In this document: piece by piece, positions 6,025 to 12,858 of the stretch
Layout of the letters: each line of letters begins with the position of its first letter
Position numbering within the stretch: the stretch's first letter is position 1
Virus record (IMG/VR): IMGVR_UViG_3300031857_001617
Location: 1-21,472 of that record
DNA: 21,472 nucleotides
From: a virus
Reading direction: 5' to 3' (one strand)
Program-made: the position numbers and the translations under genes
The notes under the pieces: generated by a model
What the model saw: the letters and a program-made list of their open reading frames with translations, nothing else
Told to the model about the DNA's origin: nothing
Database searches by the model: none

Positions 6025-6414
6025 TTACGCCCAGATTGTTTGACATTTGTCGCTTGCACCCTTTGGTGCAGCGCACATCCATCCTCTCCAAGGACCTCTT
6101 GCAGAAGTACCAGTGCGGAAGGTCATTGTGCCGTGCTTACAACTCGGTGACTGTCCTTCGACTACTGCTGGTGATTCAGTAGGTGCTGGTTCTCCCACTG
6201 GTGATGCGGGCTTTGGTGTGAAACTACGACGATATCCCCCAGTCTGCGGAGCGCTTCCCAAAGATTGACTCACACTGTGGATCAAAGTCGCCGTATCTTG
6301 AATCGTAGTCAGCGCGGTCTCTAGTTCAGCAGAGTCCTGCGCATAGATGTTGACCAATGTTCCATCAGCCAACTTGAAGTTCACTTGGAACTTCGTTGTA
6401 TCGGGTGCAGCCAT
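6025..6414 (-). CDS. Hypothetical protein with C-terminal Cys/His zinc site
   Basis: A 129-residue protein in three parts. Residues 7-50 look like an alpha/beta domain (FQVNFKLADGTLVNIYAQ, then a helix); 51-90 is a Pro/Ser/Glu-rich linker; 91-129 contains C92, H94, C114 and C124 within SCKHGTM...GWMCAAP...KCQTIW, a plausible zinc ribbon. ATG 6414 has GGAGGA seven bases upstream and overlaps nothing. A two-domain protein with a zinc ribbon placed between a recombination exonuclease and WhiB could be a single-stranded-DNA-binding or recombination helper, but I do not recognise the family. Confidence 0.7.
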   Translation of the reverse strand: MAAPDTTKFQVNFKLADGTLVNIYAQDSAELETALTTIQDTATLIHSVSQSLGSAPQTGGYRRSFTPKPASPVGEPAPTESPAVVEGQSPSCKHGTMTFRTGTSARGPWRGWMCAAPKGASDKCQTIWA

Positions 6415-6415
6415 T

Positions 6416-7360
6416 TTATATTCCTCCAGTAATTAGTTTGATTGAAAGCCTTGCGCTTTCCTTTCCTTGCTTTGTCGGCACGAAGCCTAGTGCTTTCTCC
6501 ACTGCTTCCTTGTCGACGGTATTATTTTGTACTGTACTCCATCGAATATCAATACCCGATTGAGTCAGACCTGTAAGCCCAGCGAATACATCTCTGAGCG
6601 CTTCCTTCTTAGCCACAAGCCTTGTGATCTCCTTATCGAGTTGAAGATACTCAAGCGCTCGTAGGTCCACTTCAGGATTATCTATGGGTGGTTGTTCAGT
6701 TTTTGTACGTCCTTTTTTTAGACCAACGCATCCCATCTCCCCAGAGGCGTCGTAGTACTTGCAATAGAACTTACAGTAAGACTCATCACGCTCTGGTTCT
6801 GGTGCAACGTCAGAGGCTTTGATGGCTTCTAACCACGACAAAGCCTCTAACGCTACTTTCTCGTCGTAGGCTTCTGAGTGGACTTTGATGTCACGCTCAT
6901 CACCATCACGAGGTATGGCTACAAGATTGACTCGACTGACCTTCCCCTTGCCAGACTTCTCAATCAAGTAACCATAGACCTGTACCTGCCAGCGTTGTTG
7001 CTGGCTAGGAAAGTACGAGAGGTTCCTATATTTAGTTGTCTTCCAGTCAACCACGTCGCCCGTTTCAGGTATGAAGAGATCGACGTGTGCCTTCATCCCA
7101 CCATACTCGACGGTGGTCTCTATCAGCAAATCGTCTCGCTTGCTAAGCGCCTCTTCAATCGCTCCGTGAATCGCTGTTCCCATAATAGCGGCAAGTTTTA
7201 GTTCTTGCTCGTTGGTCTCTGGCTGGTTGTTGAGCCGATACCAAACCCTACGACGGCAACCGCCTAACTCTGACGGTCCTATCTGGACCTGAGTACTGCG
7301 TGGCCTAGAGTTCTCCTTGTCGTGCAGTGCCTGCACTAAGAACGTTTTGATGTCTTCCAT
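6416..7360 (-). CDS. Cas4/RecB-like PD-(D/E)XK exonuclease with predicted Fe-S cluster
   Basis: A 314-residue protein (start ATG 7360, with GGAGGG upstream; ATG 7378 is possible). It shows the full RecB/Cas4 nuclease motif set: GTAIHGAIE (H65), KAHVDLF (D94), VVDWKTT (D105, K107) and QVQVYGY. C35 together with C196-x3-C200-x10-C211 gives the one-plus-three cysteine arrangement that holds a 4Fe-4S cluster in Cas4 and AddB. The C-terminal 100 residues add a predicted coiled coil and a further domain. It would degrade DNA ends to make single strands for recombination or genome replication. Cas4-like phage enzymes also occur without CRISPR; none is seen here. Confidence 0.88.
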   Translation of the reverse strand: MEDIKTFLVQALHDKENSRPRSTQVQIGPSELGGCRRRVWYRLNNQPETNEQELKLAAIMGTAIHGAIEEALSKRDDLLIETTVEYGGMKAHVDLFIPETGDVVDWKTTKYRNLSYFPSQQQRWQVQVYGYLIEKSGKGKVSRVNLVAIPRDGDERDIKVHSEAYDEKVALEALSWLEAIKASDVAPEPERDESYCKFYCKYYDASGEMGCVGLKKGRTKTEQPPIDNPEVDLRALEYLQLDKEITRLVAKKEALRDVFAGLTGLTQSGIDIRWSTVQNNTVDKEAVEKALGFVPTKQGKESARLSIKLITGGI

Positions 7361-7545
7361 ACTGCGTCTTCCCTCCATCGGGTAATTGTAATGTTGAAGA
7401 ATATAAAGTTCAAGGCTAGTGAGTCAGCCAATACGATGTAGCCATAGTCATCAAGTTCTTGGTATCTATCAAAACCAAGACCAAAGTTACGTAGGCTCGA
7501 CCTATTGATGTAGACGGTATATGGGTCCCTGTGCCAACCTGCCAT
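7336..7545 (-). CDS. Small hypothetical protein (69 aa)
   Basis: The product starts MAGWHRDPYTVYINRSS and is rich in aromatic residues, with a hydrophobic stretch (YIVLADSLALNFIFFNI) too broken by polar residues to be a clear membrane segment. ATG 7545 has AGGA seven bases upstream, and this codon lies just beside the HslV-like gene's TGA. It overlaps the exonuclease start by 25 bases. No family is recognised. Being immediately downstream of the protease gene, it is a candidate partner or adaptor, by position only. Confidence 0.6.
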   Translation of the reverse strand: MAGWHRDPYTVYINRSSLRNFGLGFDRYQELDDYGYIVLADSLALNFIFFNITITRWREDAVWKTSKRS

Positions 7546-7546
7546 A

Positions 7547-8116
7547 TCAATTCCTCTCCTGTACCACCAACTGTAAGGGCAGGCTTGTATTGACGTCAAG
7601 CACCGACGCGATTTCAATGGCGCGTTTCGCTATTTGCTCAGCCCGCGTGAAGGGTATGGCTCTGTCTTTGACCTGTGAGTAGAGGTAGCCCAGCGCGAAC
7701 TGCCCACCGGAGCCAATCGCGTAGGCTCCGTACTGAGACTGGAAGAACGATAGGTCACAGGCGATATGAAAGAGGTTGCCGTTGAAGGCCAATAGGTAAT
7801 CGAACCCAGAGTCCTTGTCCTTGAGTGCCTCGTTGTAGTCGTAGTTATGTTCCCTGAAAGTGTTGACTATGGAAGGAATGACCTTCCTGCCCATAAAGAT
7901 CACTGGATCATCACCATACTTTGGAGCAGGCGGTCTCCAGTTATAGGCCAAGATATCTCCAGGGCGTGTATCGCCCGTGATACCCAATAGATACTTGCCC
8001 ACCGCTACAATCTTGGGCGTGGACAATGCAATGGAGCGGAGATTATCTTCGGTAATCTGGCTATCAGCAGCCAGCGCTACACCTGTCGCTGTCTGTATCC
8101 CTACCAATGTGGTCAT
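7547..8116 (-). CDS. HslV-like / proteasome-beta-type Ntn protease
   Basis: The 189-residue product starts M-TTLVGIQT, matching the HslV start MTTIVSV; removing Met would expose Thr1, the catalytic nucleophile. D17 in LAADSQIT and a lysine at 34 in TPKI match the catalytic D17 and K33 within one residue. GITGDT and YAIGSGGQFA correspond to HslV's AGFAG and AIGSGG loops, and EQIAKRAIEIAS matches the following helix. Length (188 mature) is close to E. coli HslV (175). HslV forms a double ring that degrades proteins fed by the HslU ATPase; no HslU is in the window. GTG 8122 is better placed for the ribosome site AAGGTGG but would add Met-Pro before Met-Thr. It is the first gene of the early operon. 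Confidence 0.85.
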   Translation of the reverse strand: MTTLVGIQTATGVALAADSQITEDNLRSIALSTPKIVAVGKYLLGITGDTRPGDILAYNWRPPAPKYGDDPVIFMGRKVIPSIVNTFREHNYDYNEALKDKDSGFDYLLAFNGNLFHIACDLSFFQSQYGAYAIGSGGQFALGYLYSQVKDRAIPFTRAEQIAKRAIEIASVLDVNTSLPLQLVVQERN

Positions 8117-8144
8117 AGGCACATAATTTACACCACCTTACGGC

Positions 8145-8162
8145 GTGTCGCGCCAGCGACAC
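8145..8162. other. Perfect 7-bp hairpin, possible operator or attenuator
   Basis: GTGTCGC (8145-8151) and GCGACAC (8156-8162) flank a four-base loop. The element lies between the AT-rich core and the HslV-like start on the minus strand, so it would be in the leader of the early operon transcript, and it overlaps the possible -35 box of the plus-strand promoter. It is therefore placed to act as a protein-binding site or as an RNA stem. There is no T-tract, so it is not a simple terminator. Confidence 0.5.
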
Positions 8163-8183
8163 TCCCAATGGGATCACTATAAT
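8156..8183 (+). promoter_or_regulatory. Candidate sigma-70-type promoter for the rightward gene
   Basis: A perfect TATAAT at 8178-8183 is preceded by GCGACA (8156-8161), which matches four of six -35 positions at a spacing of 16. Transcription would start near 8190 and run through the 8206-8223 hairpin to the zinc-ribbon gene at 8282. The same AT-rich bases read TATTAT on the minus strand and could serve the early operon, but no -35 box is evident there. Confidence 0.5.
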
Positions 8184-8205
8184 ATGAGCGAAGCGAATAA
8201 CGGTA

Positions 8206-8223
8206 CGGCCCCTGACGGGGCCG
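8206..8223. other. Perfect GC-rich hairpin in the leader of the rightward gene
   Basis: CGGCCCC (8206-8212) and GGGGCCG (8217-8223) flank a TGAC loop. It lies about 60 bases before the rightward ATG, within its probable 5' untranslated region. No U-tract follows, so it is not a classical terminator. It may be an RNA structure or a protein site. Confidence 0.5.
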
Positions 8224-8281
8224 AGGCCGTGATCGGTAAGGCCGAGAGGCGACTGACCACAGGAAGGAGCCGTGCCGAGCA

Positions 8282-8512
8282 ATGTGGTTCCGTCTACTCC
8301 GGCTGCTGAAAAACAAAGACAGCCTACCACCCGTTCACGGCGCCGACCTACGAGACCTTGGTCCAGTCCACGTCTGCTCGTGTGGCTGTGAAGTATTCAA
8401 TGTGATGGCCTGCTTCGAAGACTATGAACTCGTCTGGTATTTCCTTGATGCCACCTGTGCATCCTGTGGCAACCTCGTCACGGTTCCCTGCCCAGTAGAC
8501 AAACAGGTTTAG
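8282..8512 (+). CDS. Small zinc-ribbon protein, lone rightward gene (76 aa)
   Basis: The protein has a basic N-terminus (MWFRLLRLLKNKD), a GADLRDLGPVHVC segment and two knuckles: C32-S-C34-G-C36 and C59-A-S-C62. Between them, FEDYELVWYFLDATC looks like two beta strands. This pattern resembles a conserved small actinophage protein of unknown function. A purine-rich AGGAAGGAG precedes the ATG by about 12 bases, a little far for a ribosome site; GTG 8272 closer to it is in another frame and runs into a proline/arginine-rich, unconvincing product. It is the only complete plus-strand gene, transcribed away from the early operon and towards the late one, so it probably has its own regulation. Confidence 0.8.
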   Translation: MWFRLLRLLKNKDSLPPVHGADLRDLGPVHVCSCGCEVFNVMACFEDYELVWYFLDATCASCGNLVTVPCPVDKQV

Positions 8513-8555
8513 AAAACAAAAAAGAGGCCCCCACCACCTTTCGGTGATGAGGGCC
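8513..8555 (-). terminator. Strong intrinsic terminator of the late operon
   Basis: A 13-bp stem (8526-8538 with 8543-8555) has a GAAA loop in the minus-strand RNA, where all pairs are Watson-Crick or G-U. It is followed on that strand by TCTTTTTTGTTTT (8525-8513), a textbook U-tract. On the plus strand two pairs become A/C mismatches and no U-tract follows, so it mainly stops late leftward transcription, 20 bases after the holin-like gene. Confidence 0.88.
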
Positions 8556-8575
8556 GTTTGCCTCGCAGTAAAGCG

Positions 8576-8770
8576 TTACTTCTTCTTGCGTCCAAACTCT
8601 GGAGCGGATGGATCAAGGTACTTCAGTGCTGGTCCAAGGAAGCCTGTCAGGGCTGCTAGTCCAAGCGTCTTGAGGTCAGTCTCTCCTGCTAGGAACAGAG
8701 CAATCGCTGCAGCAGCAGCGGCTCGGAACCAGGTCAGTGAGACCTGCTTGAGTTGTTCGTTTACCTTCAT
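8576..8770 (-). CDS. Holin-like small membrane protein
   Basis: A 64-residue protein starting MKVNEQLKQVSLTWF. It has one clear hydrophobic stretch (about 13-29, alanine-rich, WFRAAAAAAIALFLAG), a second amphipathic or membrane segment (about 35-50, TLGLAALTGFLGPALKYL), and a basic C-terminus (GRKKK). Size, topology and position right after the endolysin fit a holin that makes the membrane permeable to the lysin. ATG 8770 has GGAGG five bases upstream and overlaps the endolysin's TAA (TAATG); the longer frame to 8839 only runs through the endolysin gene. The holin call rests on topology and context. Confidence 0.72.
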   Translation of the reverse strand: MKVNEQLKQVSLTWFRAAAAAAIALFLAGETDLKTLGLAALTGFLGPALKYLDPSAPEFGRKKK

Positions 8771-9234
8771 TAGTCCTCCTTTGGACTGTTCTTTTTCTTG
8801 CGCTTTACTGGTATAAACTTCGACTTGATCTTGTTCCACCTCTTAGGCCCACCTACCCAGGGGAACCAGTCACGGGTGTCCTTGCCACAGTCCTCCTTGA
8901 TGGAGACGTGCAGGTGCTTCTCGTGCTTGTTCTTGCCGTTGTAGGTATCCTCACCATTGCGCTCTGACCAGATACGACCATTGAATATCAGGTACTTGAC
9001 CCGATCATCCTTCTTCAACTCTGAGTAGATAACCCTGCAGTCAATCCCGTTCTTGGGATCGTGGGTCAGGTCTACCGCGAAGCCTGAGTTATGGTCGCTA
9101 TTCGGACTCTGCTTGACGTGCGCAGCAGAAGGTAGAAGTCCATCGCTCGCCCGATTCCTTCTCGGAGCAAGAGCATTGGCCTGTCGCAACAGAGCGACGG
9201 CAGCAGGTTGCGGGAACTTCGCTAACGGAATCAT
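8770..9234 (-). CDS. Endolysin, M15-type peptidase
   Basis: A 154-residue protein with the metallopeptidase M15 (D-Ala-D-Ala carboxypeptidase-like) signature: SDHNSGFAVDLTHD, giving zinc ligands H48 and D55, and HEKHLHVSI, with H109 as the third ligand. It would cut the peptide part of peptidoglycan in the late infection stage. The C-terminal 30 residues are strongly basic (KSKFIPVKRKKK) and may bind the negatively charged cell wall instead of a separate binding domain. No signal peptide is seen, so a holin is needed. ATG 9234 has GAGGA five bases upstream; the adjacent gene's TGA overlaps the upstream ATGA. Confidence 0.87.
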   Translation of the reverse strand: MIPLAKFPQPAAVALLRQANALAPRRNRASDGLLPSAAHVKQSPNSDHNSGFAVDLTHDPKNGIDCRVIYSELKKDDRVKYLIFNGRIWSERNGEDTYNGKNKHEKHLHVSIKEDCGKDTRDWFPWVGGPKRWNKIKSKFIPVKRKKKNSPKED

Positions 9235-9438
9235 TCATTTCCTCAGTACTTCCTTGACTAGATCGGTCAGTAGGTCAACCTTCTCTTCCAACTTGTTGAC
9301 CTTATCCTTGATGCTGTTACCCCCATTGGGCTTGAGTTCATTGAGATAGTGTTTCACCATCCATCTAACAAAGGTCGCAAATCCTGCGATGATTGTGAAG
9401 ATAGAGACGGTGAGGCCCGCCCAATCCGTAGGGGTCAT
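9235..9438 (-). CDS. Membrane-anchored coiled-coil protein of the lysis cassette
   Basis: A 67-residue protein with one N-terminal transmembrane helix (about 7-27, WAGLTVSIFTIIAGFATFV) and a C-terminal heptad-like region (KDKVNKLEEKVDLLTDLVKEVL, about 44-66). ATG 9438 has AGGAG eight bases upstream. Lying directly before the endolysin, it may be a second holin, an antiholin, or a scaffolding membrane protein; single-pass proteins of this shape are common in actinophage lysis cassettes. The exact role cannot be read. Confidence 0.75.
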   Translation of the reverse strand: MTPTDWAGLTVSIFTIIAGFATFVRWMVKHYLNELKPNGGNSIKDKVNKLEEKVDLLTDLVKEVLRK

Positions 9439-9448
9439 AGTTCGGCTC

Positions 9449-11644
9449 CTAGATGGTTCTGACAGTGATGATAAGTTTTCCTCCGTAGCCAGAGAATCGC
9501 TTATCTGATGGGGTTTGATTGATGAAGTCCAACTCTTCTATCACACACGAGAACTCCTCGCCAGAGCGGAAGTCCTGGACTCTGATGGTATCGCCTTGGT
9601 TTTCTACTGCCTCTAGTTGTATGAGTCGGTCATAGGCGCTACCTTCGTAGCCGATCTCCACACCAAGGGAGTCGCTCTCGTGGTCATAGCAGAAGACTGG
9701 AAGTTGAATCAAACGCTGTCTAGGCACAGCAGGTAGGGACTTGAGTTGGTAGCCCGTGAAGAGTGGACCCTTGCTGGAATCGTCAGGGTCTCTGGCTATG
9801 ATGAACTTGAAGCCAAGGTATTCCTGCGGTGCTGATGGGTAGGCAATAGATACCTCTGGGACTACCGTTCCCTTGTTGAATGAACCAATGTTGAAGGTGG
9901 CTCCAGTAGATGAGACTGACTCAATATCAATGGCACCATTGCTGGAATCAAAGCGAGCCTGCAGGAACTTGAATATCTTTGCCTCGATAGTGTTGTATCG
10001 GACATAGCCAGTCTGCAGGTAGCCTTCTGCTACCAGCCTGCCATTGTTCTCTTCATCTGTTTCCATATAGATAGAGCCATTGCTGGCGGTCTTATTGGTT
10101 GTAAAGCAGAGTCTGTTGGTCCCATTGACAAAGGCACAGGCTGTGGTCTGGCGACCTGTTACACCGGAGGCGTAGGTATCCCAGGCGTACGGGAAGATGA
10201 GCGTCCCAATCTGGGTGCCAAGGTCGATGCGGGTAGTTCCCGCCTCGCCGTCAACACCTGTTGCACACCAGACGTAGCGGTCTCTGGCTGCGAAGTCATA
10301 GACAGGTTGTTCTGTTTCAAAGATGAGCGGGCCGTAGGCAATAGAGCCATCATCAGAAACGGCTGCCACTCGTACACCCTTTGAGGTGCCGATAAGCATA
10401 TAGCCAAGGTAGTAATAGATTCTAAAGATCTTCTCACCGCTTGGCATTTCAGCGGCTGTGATAGCGCTGGTCAGAGATGGCATCGTTCCATTAGAAGCCA
10501 GAGTGAACTTCTGGATATTGGACTGCCCACCTGAGTAGCCGGTGACATAGATGGCAACACCGCTAGATGTGATACTGGTATATGTGAAGTCATCTACCGG
10601 ATGGGTATAGACAGCCGATGGCAAAGCAGTAGCGTTGGTAGCAATCTCAAAGACCTTGTTGTTGATGCAGGCTACGATACGTTCCTTGGTAAACTCCATT
10701 ACTGCGTCGTTGACGACTATGGTTGAAGTCTTGAACATCTCGACAGCAGCGGCAGTGGAGTCAATAAGCCTCTTGTACATCACTGTCTTGTCAACACCAG
10801 AGTCAAGAATCTTGGTGATCCAGTAGACGTAGACGCCATCATCGCAGAAGGCGTAAACAGGGTAGTCAGTACCGCTGTTATAGTCTACGAAGTGTTCTAG
10901 TTCCGAGGTTGCCGTGCCGGTTGCAGCGGTTGATGTGACGTTAGAAGCAGTCTTGGCATAGGAGAATGTGGTACTAGTGACAGCCGTAATGGTATAGGTA
11001 CCGTTGAAGGTAGCATCTACCCCTGACACTTCTACCTCAAAGCCCACCGCAAACCCGTGAGCAGCACTGGTTGTTAGCGTTGCTACGTTAGAGGTCAGGG
11101 CCTTGTTGGTGATAGTAGCCGTAATAACTGGGAAAATCTTGTCGATGTCAAACTCGTCAAGCATAAGGACACCTTCATAGTCGTTCCCATTCCTGCTCCA
11201 CGCTGCTGATCGAAGGTATTGATTAGGCCTTTCGTTGGCGCGGATAGTCCCTGTTGTGACGTGGACACTATCAACATCATTGATAAGGGTTACTTGGCCC
11301 TTCTCCCAGACGTTACAACCCTTGCTCTCGGTATACTGAAAGCGAAGCGACTCGTCTTGGATAGGCTCAAAGTACTTGATGCCTTGTCCAAAGTGAAAGG
11401 ATGACTGCGACCTAAGCCACCAGCCAGTGAGCGTCTGCTCACCAGGCTCACGGGTCTGGTCAATCTGGGTCTTGCGGTACTGTGCTGTGACACGACGGTA
11501 GGGACTATCATCACTAGCAGCAAGGAAGAACGGTAGTCCCGCAACAGCCACGTCATACTGAACCGTGCTAAGTTGGTAGGTATCAGCAGATGATGGGTTG
11601 GATAGTGCGTAGGGAATACCCTCTGTAATGTCGAACGAAACCAC
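9449..11644 (-). CDS. Large tail/structural protein, probable beta-propeller
   Basis: A 731-residue protein, the largest in the window. The body holds repeated short beta units with turn motifs (DDGVYVYWIT, YLGYMLIGTSKGVRV, AARDRYVWCATGVDG) spaced in the way of propeller blades. Residues about 174-246 are an inserted beta module (TNKALTSNVATLTTSAAHGF... GVDATFNGTYTITAV) that recurs in phage tail proteins. The start is GTG 11644 with AAGGGT eight bases upstream. No signal peptide or membrane segment is seen. It is probably a minor tail or fibre component carried by the virion; I cannot tell its exact place. Gene order puts it just before the lysis cassette. Confidence 0.7.
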   Translation of the reverse strand: MVSFDITEGIPYALSNPSSADTYQLSTVQYDVAVAGLPFFLAASDDSPYRRVTAQYRKTQIDQTREPGEQTLTGWWLRSQSSFHFGQGIKYFEPIQDESLRFQYTESKGCNVWEKGQVTLINDVDSVHVTTGTIRANERPNQYLRSAAWSRNGNDYEGVLMLDEFDIDKIFPVITATITNKALTSNVATLTTSAAHGFAVGFEVEVSGVDATFNGTYTITAVTSTTFSYAKTASNVTSTAATGTATSELEHFVDYNSGTDYPVYAFCDDGVYVYWITKILDSGVDKTVMYKRLIDSTAAAVEMFKTSTIVVNDAVMEFTKERIVACINNKVFEIATNATALPSAVYTHPVDDFTYTSITSSGVAIYVTGYSGGQSNIQKFTLASNGTMPSLTSAITAAEMPSGEKIFRIYYYLGYMLIGTSKGVRVAAVSDDGSIAYGPLIFETEQPVYDFAARDRYVWCATGVDGEAGTTRIDLGTQIGTLIFPYAWDTYASGVTGRQTTACAFVNGTNRLCFTTNKTASNGSIYMETDEENNGRLVAEGYLQTGYVRYNTIEAKIFKFLQARFDSSNGAIDIESVSSTGATFNIGSFNKGTVVPEVSIAYPSAPQEYLGFKFIIARDPDDSSKGPLFTGYQLKSLPAVPRQRLIQLPVFCYDHESDSLGVEIGYEGSAYDRLIQLEAVENQGDTIRVQDFRSGEEFSCVIEELDFINQTPSDKRFSGYGGKLIITVRTI

Positions 11645-11662
11645 TATGAGACCCTTCGGGTA

Positions 11663-11899
11663 CTAGGAGAGTAGTGCTTTGAGATCTTCTGGCGTCAGGC
11701 CAAGGGCTGCAAGTTTTGCTTCAGCCTCTGTCTTCTTGTCCAATGCTTCCTGCTCTTGACGAGCAATCTCTGCATCGACCTCTGCTTGGGTAGGAGTAAC
11801 GACAGATGGGTCATTCCACTGGACTGTTGATAGGTCCTCGTCGTTGTAGGTAAACTCTTTGCCAGGTCGAAGAGCCTGCAGTGTCTTTGCTAGTTTCAT
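11663..11899 (-). CDS. Small tail-associated protein (XkdW/assembly-chaperone-like)
   Basis: A 78-residue protein. The N-terminal half (LQALRPGKEFTYNDEDLSTVQW) resembles small Gram-positive phage proteins of the XkdW type; the rest is a helical Ala/Glu/Gln-rich stretch ending KLAALGLTPEDLKALL. The same ending pattern (KLKALGLSDTEILAI) occurs in the gene at 15402-15638. ATG 11899 overlaps the TAA of the fibre gene (TAATG). It could be a tail-fibre assembly protein or a small structural subunit. The resemblance is weak, so the function stays open. Confidence 0.65.
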   Translation of the reverse strand: MKLAKTLQALRPGKEFTYNDEDLSTVQWNDPSVVTPTQAEVDAEIARQEQEALDKKTEAEAKLAALGLTPEDLKALLS

Positions 11900-12849
11900 T
11901 AGACGAGAACCTCCATCAAAGTAATAGTGCCATTGCTCGCACCGGAAGTGATTGCCGACCCGTTAGCCCTTACCTGCAGTTTGTAGGTGGTTGCAGATGT
12001 GGTGGCTGGCGAGTCTAAGAAGACCATTGCTCTTCCCTCTACCAAGGTTACGTCATTGCTTCCGAGTGAAGAGGAAAAGACACCAACCGATCCAGGTTCA
12101 TAGATGCTGGTAGACCCTCTCATAAATCGGTAGTAGGAAAAGGTCAAGGCGCCACCAGCGCTCGCTCCAAAAAGGCCACCTATGTAAGCGTTGAACTCGC
12201 ATATGACAAGAACCTTGCTGGTAGATAACGTCGGTGTTATTGTCGCGGTGAAGTTGGTAGCGTCTACAAATGTTGTAGAAGATGTGTTTGTGCTTGTTGC
12301 TGTGGCAACAGAAACAACTTGCCCAATCTTTGGTGCGCTAGATATGGTAGTCCAAGCAAGGCCTGTAGCGGTTGCTGAGTTAGCGGTAAGTACCTGTCCG
12401 TTGGTTCCAATAGCCAAACGCGCTGGGGTATCAGCAGCGGTTGCTGAGATAAGATCACCCTTAGCGTCAACTATTGACTTAGCAATAGCGGCGTCTGCAG
12501 TGGCTACGCCATTACGGAAGAAGTCAAGGTCGGACGAGGTTAGTACGTGACGCACTGTGGCACCGGCACTATGGGCGATACCAGAAACGCCAGCAGTTCC
12601 TGTCCCAGCCTGACCACGAGAGATGGTCAAGGTGTCACCACTGACGTCGGTGACGAATACAATCTCCTCGTTGACGGTATCTGGGTCAATGACCACAGTA
12701 AAGATATCGACGTTACCAGCAGCCAGTGTCTGTCCACCAAGCAAGGAGGTGGCAGCAGCCGAACTAGGAACCGTCATAGTAGTCTGGGTTGTATTGATCC
12801 CAGAAGCCAGCGTCGTCTCGACGCTGATAGATGAATACTTACGGGTCAT
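11899..12849 (-). CDS. Tail-fibre-like structural protein
   Basis: A 316-residue protein with three parts. Residues about 60-100 (EEIVFVTDVSGDTLTISRGQAGT...AHSAG) form a beta module with the R-G...G-T...H-A motif also found in the gene at 12859-13761. Residues 125-167 (AKGDLISATAADTPARLAIG...GQVL) are a segment that is widespread in otherwise unrelated phage fibres. Residues 175-316 are a beta-sandwich-like distal domain (TFVDATNFTATI, VDxxxITLMEVLV ending) similar in layout to cell-binding tips. ATG 12849 has AAGGAAGG upstream. Likely a receptor-binding fibre component. Confidence 0.75.
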   Translation of the reverse strand: MTRKYSSISVETTLASGINTTQTTMTVPSSAAATSLLGGQTLAAGNVDIFTVVIDPDTVNEEIVFVTDVSGDTLTISRGQAGTGTAGVSGIAHSAGATVRHVLTSSDLDFFRNGVATADAAIAKSIVDAKGDLISATAADTPARLAIGTNGQVLTANSATATGLAWTTISSAPKIGQVVSVATATSTNTSSTTFVDATNFTATITPTLSTSKVLVICEFNAYIGGLFGASAGGALTFSYYRFMRGSTSIYEPGSVGVFSSSLGSNDVTLVEGRAMVFLDSPATTSATTYKLQVRANGSAITSGASNGTITLMEVLV

Positions 12850-12858
12850 TGGCCTTCC

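Larger units (their letters stand above)
8125..8281. promoter_or_regulatory. Divergent intergenic control region
   Basis: This is the only long non-coding stretch between the leftward early operon and the rightward zinc-ribbon gene. It holds two perfect GC-rich hairpins, an AT-rich core with TATAAT on the plus strand and TATTAT on the minus strand over the same bases, and a run of GGCC repeats (8221-8243). It probably contains promoters for both directions. A replication origin is also possible, given the hairpins and position, but there is no direct sign of one. Confidence 0.6.

Noticed and set aside
5677-6150. Plus-strand frame of 157 residues over the WhiB gene
   Set aside because: It lies opposite a firm WhiB gene and the helicase start, with no family signal and no ribosome site.
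8064-8330. Minus-strand frame of 88 residues across the divergent region
   Set aside because: It crosses the hairpins and promoter and overlaps the HslV-like and zinc-ribbon genes; composition is Arg/Gly-rich with no motif.
8272-8390. Alternative GTG start at 8272 in another frame, close to AGGAAGGAG
   Set aside because: The product is a proline/arginine-rich stretch ending after 39 residues with no family pattern, while the ATG 8282 frame has a clear zinc-ribbon layout.
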